From positions 1 through 14,734 of the forward strand of contig CAZFUY010000078.1 of the NCBI GenBank assembly GCA_964522445.1: DNA of 14,734 nt. Direction: 5' to 3'. Every line of letters starts with the position of its first letter. Position 1 is the first letter of the stretch. The notes below the pieces were generated by a model, which was given only the letters and a program-made list of their open reading frames with translations, was not told where the DNA came from and made no database searches. A program made the position numbers and the translations under genes. Positions 6,119 to 12,797 of the stretch are shown piece after piece. The stretch comes from CAZFUY01 sp964522445 (GTDB taxonomy: Bacteria; Pseudomonadota; Gammaproteobacteria; SZUA-229).

Positions 6119-6994
6119 CTACATGATTTCAATACAGTTACGTCCCTTATCCTTAGCTTGATATACAGCAAGATCAGCTCGTTTCAATAACTCAGCAAAG
6201 CTTTCTTCTCTGTTACTTAACTCTGATATCCCAATGCTAGCTGTTACTGAAATTCCATCAGGATTTAATGACTCTATCGTCTGCAACAAACTTTTTGCTT
6301 TATTTTTAGCTGCTTGTGCATCGCATTGATCAAGCAAAATAACAAATTCTTCGCCGCCAAAACGTGCAACAATATCCTCGCTTCGATTTTGCTCATCCAT
6401 TAGTTTTGCCAGAGCTTTTAATATATTATCTCCTGCTGCATGCCCCAATGTATCATTAATAGTTTTGAAATGGTCTACATCCAGCATTAACAAACTTAGA
6501 GTATGCCTGTGACGTTTAGCACGAGCTAACTTGTGTTTGGCGACTTCCAGTAAATAATGTCGGTTATAAAGCCCTGTAAGCTGGTCATGCATCGCCATAT
6601 TTTCAAGCGCATCTCTTTGCTGTTTTAAGGTGATATGGGTGGCTACCCGAGCGGCAACAATAACAGGGCTTATAGGTTTGGTAATGTAATCCACTGCCCC
6701 TAGCAGAAAACCCTGCTCTTCATCCTTTTCATTATCTTTTCCGGTTACAAAAATTACAGGAATGGAAGCTGTATTTTTATTGTTTTTTAAATGCTTACAT
6801 ACCTCATAACCATCCATATCAGGCATTCCTATATCCAGTAAAATCAAATCTGGTTTTTGTTCAGCAGAGGAAAGTTGCAAACATTGTTCTCCTGAAGTTG
6901 CCACTTTGATAAGATATTTATCTTTCAAACAGGCAGCCAGCACCTGAATATTGACTGGTACATCATCAACAATGAGTAAAGTTGCTTTATCCAT
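6119..6994 (-). CDS. Response regulator with GGDEF output: diguanylate cyclase (REC-GGDEF)
   Basis: This 291-residue soluble protein makes cyclic-di-GMP from two GTP. The receiver domain (about 4-120) has acidic D10/D11, phospho-acceptor D54 in LILLDIGMPDMDG, and the conserved Lys K106 in TKP. The GGDEF domain (about 130-291) carries GGEEF at 213-217, an active-site variant common in working cyclases. An RxxD inhibitory site (R204-S-E-D207) sits five residues upstream, so product feedback is expected. LDVDHFKTINDTLGHAAGD is the GTP/metal-binding stretch. The ATG lies three bases after the stop of the hybrid kinase gene, so the two are cotranscribed. The kinase, which ends in an Hpt domain, is its obvious phosphodonor. 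Architecture is like PleD/WspR-type regulators with one receiver. No Shine-Dalgarno is obvious, so translation may depend on the upstream gene. Confidence 0.94.
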   Translation of the reverse strand: MDKATLLIVDDVPVNIQVLAACLKDKYLIKVATSGEQCLQLSSAEQKPDLILLDIGMPDMDGYEVCKHLKNNKNTASIPVIFVTGKDNEKDEEQGFLLGAVDYITKPISPVIVAARVATHITLKQQRDALENMAMHDQLTGLYNRHYLLEVAKHKLARAKRHRHTLSLLMLDVDHFKTINDTLGHAAGDNILKALAKLMDEQNRSEDIVARFGGEEFVILLDQCDAQAAKNKAKSLLQTIESLNPDGISVTASIGISELSNREESFAELLKRADLAVYQAKDKGRNCIEIM

Positions 6995-6997
6995 TAT

Positions 6998-9900
6998 TTA
7001 ACCAGCTTTGTCTGTGTTAAGGTTTATTTTAGTTAATGCTGTTATTTTATTTAATGTAATAATTGCAGCCTTATTATCAAGCTGATTAATTTGCTCCAGT
7101 AATAGGTTAAGCAAATTTTGTACAGCAGGTTTAGAGCTGGCATGATTTAACGGATCAAGTTCATCCGAAGTGATAAAATCACACTGCCTGAGTTTTAAAT
7201 TTAGAGATTGAAGATGAACTGCAAGCTGATCATTAGTTAGTAATAATGATTGTGATTTGCAACCACCCTGCTCTGTATTATAATACTGCTCAAAACTTAA
7301 TTTAAGTTCTTTATTTGCCTGTAATAACTCTGGCATTAGCTCAGCAACCAGATCCATATTTCCTTTTTTTGCAGCGGCTTCTATAAGTGCTGCCTGCTTT
7401 TGTAAACATAAACCACTAAGGTTGGCTGCCACACCTTTAAGTGTGTGAGCCAAATATTGTACTTGCTCATTATCACCATTATCTATTGCCTGCTGCAAAT
7501 CATTTAAACGCGTTGGAGTTTCATTAAAAAATACACCAATAAGTGTTTTTAACAGATCATGCTTACCCAAAATACGTTTAAGTACAGATTCTTTATCCCA
7601 TACTGCAAGATCTGTTTTTTTAGTTGTTGAATATTTTTTTTCTGATACCAGCCATTTATATATTTTTTCTAATAGCATATTTGGATCAACAGGTTTTGTT
7701 AAGTAATCATTCATCCCTGCACTAAAGCATTTCTCGCGATCACCTGTCATAGCATTGGCTGTCATTGCTATAATGGGTATAGACTTATCTCTTTCACCAA
7801 CCTTTCCTGCTCGAATTTCACGGCTTGCTTCATAGCCATCCATTTCAGGCATCTGACAATCCATTAAAATAATAGTATAAGGCTTGTTATCTGGAGCATG
7901 CTGTAAGCTATTAAGAGCCTCCAGACCATTAGCAACACAGTCTACTGGCAGGCCAATATCTTTTATAATACCTGTGGCAACTAATTGATTAACATGATTG
8001 TCTTCAACTAATAATACACGCGCATCTTCTGGCCAGTTTTTATTGTTAAATGCTGGCGAAATGTCTGCTGATTTTTCACCTTTACTATTATGACTTAATG
8101 ATTTCAGATAATGCTGAGTCAGTAATGGTTTAGCTTGTTGCAGTGCATCACCTCCTTCTGAAATCACTGCCAATGCATCAAACAAATCTGAGGTTGTAGC
8201 TGGTTTAGGAAAGTAAGCACTAAAACCAAGTTCAGCAAAAAAATTTGCATCACCCTGATGATTCATAGAAGTCATCATTACTAACTTCATTGAACTAAAA
8301 TTCTTATTCTGTTTAAGCAGCCTACCTAGTTCAGCACCATCCATATTGGGCATTTGCATATCTAAAAAGGCTATATCAAAAAAAGGCTTATCTGATTCAT
8401 GAAAACGATGATTACAGATATCAAGTGCCTGTGCTGCATCCCAGGCTTCAACCACAGTCGCCCCCCAATGCTCTAGTTGCCCTCTTAATACTTCACGGTT
8501 GGTTGCATTGTCATCCACTATAAGTAAATTAAGTGCCTGTATATCTACCTGAGGCACAACCTGTTGTAACTGATGGCTTTTTCCTAAGACTATATTTATT
8601 TCAAAACAGCTGCCTTTATTGGGTTCACTGGTAACACTAATATTTCCTCCCATAAGTTCACTTAATTTTTTTGCGACAGCAAGCCCTAAACCTGTTCCAC
8701 CATATCTACGAGTGGTAGAAGCATCAACCTGAGTAAAAGAGTCAAACAATTTAGCCTGCTTATCAACTGGAATTCCTATACCTGTGTCTGTAATAGTGCA
8801 ATTTAATTGATACTGATTATTATCAATTGATTTCATGTTTGCACGAATAACTATTTCACCCTGATGAGTAAATTTAATTGCATTACCTACCAGGTTAGTA
8901 AGGATTTGTCGTAGTCGACCAGGATCACCCTTAACCATTGATTGTTCGACACCCGTTAAATCCAGTATCAGCTCAAGCTGTTTGTCCTGAGCCTGATGAG
9001 CCATAGATTCTGAAAAGTCACCTAACATGCTACGCAGATTGAAATCCAGTAACTCCAGTTCAAGCTTCCCAGCATCTACTTTTGAAAAATCAAGAATATC
9101 ATTAATTAAACCTAATAAAGATTGTGCGCTACTTTGAGCAAGTGTCGCACGATGATGCTGGTCTTCATCTAATTTTGTATTAAGTAATAACCCCAGCATA
9201 CCAAGAACTCCATTCATAGGCGTGCGAATTTCATGACTCATAGTTGCCAGAAACTCGCTTTTTGCTTTTGCATTTAGCTCTGCTTTCTCTAAGGCAGATT
9301 CCAGTTCTTCTGTTCGTTCTTTAACCTGTTTTTCCAGATCACCTGCTAATTCCTGTAATTTAAGCTGTGACTCATTAAGATGGTTATACATAGTATTAAA
9401 TGACTGAGTCAGAATTCCAATTTCATCTGAACTTTGTGTTGCTGGCAGTTTTACAGTTTTATCTCCATCAGCAATTTGGTTAACAATTTTAGTTAAAGAC
9501 TTAATAGGTGCTAGCAGATATTTAGATAAAAGAGCCATTGCAATACTTAGCAATATAACCACGATAAAAACATTGGCAAACATACGTTTACCAAAATCAG
9601 CAGCATCTTTTTCAATTAGACTATGGGATGCCAAACTGCCTACTATTAAAAAATTATTCCTATTGGCTGGATCAAAATAGTGATGATATGTAATTAAGCT
9701 GCTGGATCTATCCGCAAGATTATTAATTTTAAAATCATTATTCGTATCTTTTTTAAGCAAGTCTAAACCGGGGAAATCTTTTAGCATCCCCGCATCACCA
9801 CCAAGGGAAAATGAAAATTGTCTATCATGTTCAGGGTGAAATAAATAGTCTCCATTGGGGTCGGCAATAAAATAACTAACCTGATTTGGCGGAGAATTAA

Positions 9901-10558
9901 ACAACCTGGAAAGTTCTTTAAAATCTGCATTTATTACAATTAACCCTAATACCTCATTTTTATAATAAACGGGAGCTGCAACCCGAACCACTGGTTGCAA
10001 TGGAAATACAATTTGACCATGCTCTCTATTTAATTCTACAGGGGATAAATATTGTTCACCTGATTTTAATAATAACGTTTCTTTTACATAGGCTCTATCA
10101 CCTTTTTTCTGTAAATCACTATCGGCAATAACAACTAAATCCTGATCATGCCTTTCTATACGAACAATTTCTTTTCCTTTTTCAGTTGCACCAATAAAAC
10201 GTGCCTGTAAATATTCAGGCCGTTGTCGTAATAGAGCCGTTAAATCAATTCTAATACGTTCTTTCCATAAACTTGTGGTCATATTACGAAGTTCATCATA
10301 ACCGTCTCCTTTTACTGCGCGATAATAGCCGGAGACTGATTCGGAACGTCCAATAGCATCAACATCATTTCGTATGCGATCAATATTTTGTCCAAAACGA
10401 ATGGTTTGTCGTTCAAGATCCTCTGCAAGGCGTTGTAGGCTTTGATGCTGTAATAAATTTGATGCATCTTTATAACTGTATACAGAGGTAATAAGAATGC
10501 CTGTTCCAGCAAGTAAAAATGCAAGTAAAGCAAACTTTATTGAAATTGACAGATTCAT
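6998..10558 (-). CDS. Hybrid sensor histidine kinase (periplasmic sensor, HAMP, HisKA, HATPase, two REC, Hpt)
   Basis: This 1186-residue inner-membrane kinase follows the BarA/EvgS type of tripartite phosphorelay. Membrane helix 1 (about 8-29) and helix 2 (about 325-347) enclose a periplasmic region of nearly 300 residues resembling a double-Cache sensor (ETLLLKSGEQYLSPVELN, then VVRVAAPVYYKNEVLGLIVINADF). After HAMP and a coiled coil, HisKA carries H442 in SHEIRTPMNG. The HATPase shows NLVGNAIKFT, DTGIGIP and GGTGLGLAV. Receiver 1 has D733 (FLDMQMP), receiver 2 has D900 (LMDCQMP), and the Hpt domain has H1038 (AHTLKGVAANL). About 110 further helical residues follow Hpt. All phosphotransfer residues are present. 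The start overlaps the stop of the upstream repeat-protein gene as ATGA, with AAGG about seven bases before it, so translation is coupled. The likely target is the adjacent receiver-GGDEF protein. The sensed ligand is unknown. Confidence 0.95.
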   Translation of the reverse strand: MNLSISIKFALLAFLLAGTGILITSVYSYKDASNLLQHQSLQRLAEDLERQTIRFGQNIDRIRNDVDAIGRSESVSGYYRAVKGDGYDELRNMTTSLWKERIRIDLTALLRQRPEYLQARFIGATEKGKEIVRIERHDQDLVVIADSDLQKKGDRAYVKETLLLKSGEQYLSPVELNREHGQIVFPLQPVVRVAAPVYYKNEVLGLIVINADFKELSRLFNSPPNQVSYFIADPNGDYLFHPEHDRQFSFSLGGDAGMLKDFPGLDLLKKDTNNDFKINNLADRSSSLITYHHYFDPANRNNFLIVGSLASHSLIEKDAADFGKRMFANVFIVVILLSIAMALLSKYLLAPIKSLTKIVNQIADGDKTVKLPATQSSDEIGILTQSFNTMYNHLNESQLKLQELAGDLEKQVKERTEELESALEKAELNAKAKSEFLATMSHEIRTPMNGVLGMLGLLLNTKLDEDQHHRATLAQSSAQSLLGLINDILDFSKVDAGKLELELLDFNLRSMLGDFSESMAHQAQDKQLELILDLTGVEQSMVKGDPGRLRQILTNLVGNAIKFTHQGEIVIRANMKSIDNNQYQLNCTITDTGIGIPVDKQAKLFDSFTQVDASTTRRYGGTGLGLAVAKKLSELMGGNISVTSEPNKGSCFEINIVLGKSHQLQQVVPQVDIQALNLLIVDDNATNREVLRGQLEHWGATVVEAWDAAQALDICNHRFHESDKPFFDIAFLDMQMPNMDGAELGRLLKQNKNFSSMKLVMMTSMNHQGDANFFAELGFSAYFPKPATTSDLFDALAVISEGGDALQQAKPLLTQHYLKSLSHNSKGEKSADISPAFNNKNWPEDARVLLVEDNHVNQLVATGIIKDIGLPVDCVANGLEALNSLQHAPDNKPYTIILMDCQMPEMDGYEASREIRAGKVGERDKSIPIIAMTANAMTGDREKCFSAGMNDYLTKPVDPNMLLEKIYKWLVSEKKYSTTKKTDLAVWDKESVLKRILGKHDLLKTLIGVFFNETPTRLNDLQQAIDNGDNEQVQYLAHTLKGVAANLSGLCLQKQAALIEAAAKKGNMDLVAELMPELLQANKELKLSFEQYYNTEQGGCKSQSLLLTNDQLAVHLQSLNLKLRQCDFITSDELDPLNHASSKPAVQNLLNLLLEQINQLDNKAAIITLNKITALTKINLNTDKAG

Positions 10559-12372
10559 TTTTCTGCCTTTTTATGTAACAGACTATTTAGCTTAGCTTCT
10601 ACTTTAATTAGCACTTTATAGACATCTACTGGTTTTTTATTTTTAACTCTTTCTGCTTTTTCAGTTGACTGAGTAATGCCCAGAAAAACTTTAAGCTCTG
10701 TAATTTCTGCTTCAATAATCCTAACCTGGTTATATACATCGCCAGGTTTAATTGATGGTCCAGTAGGAATAGCTATATATTCAACATCAAACATTCCTGC
10801 TCTACGTTGAGCTTTTAAAACAAGATCAAGTACCTGTTCTGATTTCTTAAAAACATCTTTAGGTACAATTCTTGAATGAATTTTAGTTTTAATTTTGGTT
10901 TCAGGAGCAGTAGAAACTTGATTAAAAACAATATTAACATCATTATAAATATCAGTGGCCTTTTGGAAAACCTCATTTGGAGTGAAGCTATTAATACCTA
11001 ATATAGTGTCTAATAATTCAGATATTTTCCATATGTTATGGTAAACATCACTGGGTGTTTTATTAAAATATTCTTTATTATTGGTACGATTTCTCCAGTA
11101 AAAAGATGATATGCCAACATGCTGATAAATTATATCGAGCTGTTCATCTATTAGAAGAACAATATCAAAAACCTCCTGAGGTGTTATTTTTCGCAAGGGG
11201 TAGTCTGGTACAGCTGAAATTTTTAACCCTATTTTCTTTCGCAGGACATTTATTTTTTCCAGAGATTCAAGTACTTTTGAATAAACATGCTGGGGTTTAA
11301 GGCCTGTTATTTTTGGCACTGATTTTGGTTTTACCTGAATACCCTTTTGTTTACGATAATAACTTAATTCATAAAGGATATGCTCAGTTATGGAATAAAC
11401 ATGACTGGGTGTTTTTATCAGAGATAAACGGTCATATTGTTGCAGGTCTCTTTCCATAGAAAATTCAGGCAAAAGCTGTTGAGCTAATACTGTATTAAAA
11501 ATAACATCATCAGGTGTTTTATTTTCTACTGATTTTAGCTCGGGAAAATGACGCTCTAACCCCAGTCTATATTGAATCCTTTGCAATTCAGCTAGTACCA
11601 CGCCCATGGCATCATAAACATCACCGGGTTTAATAACTCTTCTGGGAACAGGAGAAACTTTAATAGGTTTCATCCAGAGATTTTTTTCAGAAAAATTTAT
11701 CTTTTTTAATAAATTTTGCACTGACTGAAGAGCATGATTAGGTAATTTTCCACGGGGCTTTTCAGGAAGATCAATTGACATACTAAGGTTCTGACTTTGC
11801 CTTAAGAATCCTGCCAAATCTAGCACCTGCTGACTCCGAATAAATACTTCAGATGGGGAAATACCACGCAACCCCAGTGACTCATCCAGTGCAATAGAAA
11901 CTTCACTTAATTTTGCATAAACATGAGCAGGCGTTTTGCCTTTGGTAGTCTTTATATTTTTCTTAATTACTTTAGTTGGGCTATTAACCAACAGGGATAG
12001 CTCACTGCGTAAATGAGATACTGCGAGAAAAACTTCATTAGGCGTGATGTCACGGCCAAGGAAGCGGCTAACAGCAATTTCTCCTGTTTTAGCAATGTTT
12101 TTTCTATAGCGGTTAATTTTATCAAGAATTTCTGTGGCTTTTTGTAAAACATGACGAGGCTCATGGCCTTCTTCCACTGTTATAACCGGCCAGGGTGTTT
12201 TTATACCTGCATTGACTCTTAAATGCTTAACATTTTCTGCCAGTAATAATGCTTCCATATATACATCATCAGGTGTTTTCTGAATTGACTGATTAGCATG
12301 AATGGTTGAACAAGAAATAGCTAACAATAGTGTTACTTTAAGGCAAAGCCATGAAATGAAGAATTTATTCAT
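10555..12372 (-). CDS. Exported protein of 16 helical repeats (P-x-[DEH]-V-[YF] motif), unknown function
   Basis: I do not recognise this 605-residue protein. An N-terminal signal peptide (MNKFFISWLC to about residue 27, cleavage probably after STIHA) exports it. An AISC stretch could instead be a poor lipobox. The rest, residues 32-605, is 16 repeats each opening with a [KI][TK]P-x-[DEH]-V-[YF] helix cap and a helix of about 20 residues rich in Leu/Ile, followed by a basic, proline-containing linker. Unit lengths are 38, 39, 37, 25, 38, 38, 38, 35, then 38, 38, 42, 25, 39, 39, 38, 27, so units 1-8 and 9-16 form a duplicated block. It has no enzymatic motif and looks like a solenoid scaffold or binding protein. 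It is first in the operon, and its stop overlaps the kinase start, so a periplasmic partner of the kinase sensor domain is the likeliest role. The frame stays open to 12528, but the ATG at 12372 restores a proper signal peptide. Confidence 0.88.
   Translation of the reverse strand: MNKFFISWLCLKVTLLLAISCSTIHANQSIQKTPDDVYMEALLLAENVKHLRVNAGIKTPWPVITVEEGHEPRHVLQKATEILDKINRYRKNIAKTGEIAVSRFLGRDITPNEVFLAVSHLRSELSLLVNSPTKVIKKNIKTTKGKTPAHVYAKLSEVSIALDESLGLRGISPSEVFIRSQQVLDLAGFLRQSQNLSMSIDLPEKPRGKLPNHALQSVQNLLKKINFSEKNLWMKPIKVSPVPRRVIKPGDVYDAMGVVLAELQRIQYRLGLERHFPELKSVENKTPDDVIFNTVLAQQLLPEFSMERDLQQYDRLSLIKTPSHVYSITEHILYELSYYRKQKGIQVKPKSVPKITGLKPQHVYSKVLESLEKINVLRKKIGLKISAVPDYPLRKITPQEVFDIVLLIDEQLDIIYQHVGISSFYWRNRTNNKEYFNKTPSDVYHNIWKISELLDTILGINSFTPNEVFQKATDIYNDVNIVFNQVSTAPETKIKTKIHSRIVPKDVFKKSEQVLDLVLKAQRRAGMFDVEYIAIPTGPSIKPGDVYNQVRIIEAEITELKVFLGITQSTEKAERVKNKKPVDVYKVLIKVEAKLNSLLHKKAEK
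10558..11415 (-). repeat. Repeat block B (units 9-16) of the helical repeat protein
   Basis: The units begin at residues 320, 358, 396, 438, 463, 502, 541 and 579 with KTPSHVY, LKPQHVY, ITPQEVF, KTPSDVY, FTPNEVF, IVPKDVF, IKPGDVY and KKPVDVY. The fourth unit is again 25 residues. Unit 15 matches unit 7 at 13 of 38 positions without gaps, and unit 10 matches unit 2 at 12 of the first 24. The pattern is that of an old internal duplication. Confidence 0.8.
11416..12279 (-). repeat. Repeat block A (units 1-8) of the helical repeat protein
   Basis: The units begin at residues 32, 70, 109, 146, 171, 209, 247 and 285 with KTPDDVY, HEPRHVL, ITPNEVF, KTPAHVY, ISPSEVF, KLPNHAL, IKPGDVY and KTPDDVI. 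The fourth unit is only 25 residues long because it lacks the linker. Block A aligns in order with block B. Confidence 0.8.
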
Positions 12373-12797
12373 ATTTAGCATTTTTTTATAATATACATAC
12401 TTTAATTTAGTTGAAAAAATGATTTTTCTGCCGAAATTAGTAATATTTTTAATATAAATAGCTTGATTAATAATATAACCTATATTCAGCTTACCCCTGT
12501 TATAACAGCAACTATCACTAGAATACAAATAACCATATATTTAGAAGTAGTATTATTTCATATTATCCTGTATTCAGCCTTAATATTTGTAGATAAATGT
12601 GTTTCTACAGGACAGAAAGGGATTAAATATTTTATATATTAACCATAAATGATTAAGTTAATTTTATTAGCACAAATATTTTACAGAATCAGCTTATCAA
12701 GCTGACAGATATAATAAAAATATACAAATTATGTGGCATGTTGCTGAACATCATTAGATAATCCCATCTTTTCTGGAATTACAACATTTTCTAAGCA
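12373..12797. other. Divergent intergenic region between the repeat-protein operon and mfd
   Basis: This 425 bp AT-rich region must hold promoters for the minus-strand signalling operon and for mfd. The only distinct structures are a perfect palindrome at 12689-12705 and a TATAAT hexamer at 12710-12715. The open frame that continues upstream from the repeat protein (to 12528) has no signal-peptide logic and is treated as non-coding. I see no RNA gene or other coding frame. Confidence 0.6.
12689..12715 (+). promoter_or_regulatory. Palindrome plus TATAAT box: candidate mfd promoter/operator
   Basis: TCAGCTTATCAAGCTGA at 12689-12705 is a perfect seven-base inverted repeat around ATC. Five bases further on is a consensus -10 hexamer TATAAT (12710-12715), about 80 bp before the mfd ATG. 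The palindrome covers where a -35 would sit, and no good TTGACA is seen, so the site may bind an activator or repressor. It does not fit the CTGT-N8-ACAG pattern of a classical LexA box. Confidence 0.4.

Noticed and set aside
11967..12164. Open frame overlapping the repeat-protein gene on the same strand in another frame
   Set aside because: It falls wholly within units 2-3 of the repeat protein, whose periodic frame is clearly the coding one.
12388..12415. Minus-strand TTCAAC / 16 bp / TATTAT as the promoter of the signalling operon
   Set aside because: The start would fall at about 12381, leaving under ten bases before the ATG, and such AT-rich matches are common here. Not strong enough to annotate.
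12373..12528. In-frame upstream extension of the repeat protein by 52 codons
   Set aside because: It would bury the signal peptide behind 52 AT-derived residues with no export logic. The ATG at 12372 gives a standard Sec signal peptide.
12730..12745. TGGCATGTTGC as a possible sigma54 promoter before mfd
   Set aside because: The GG and GC are only six bases apart instead of ten, so the -24/-12 spacing rule fails.
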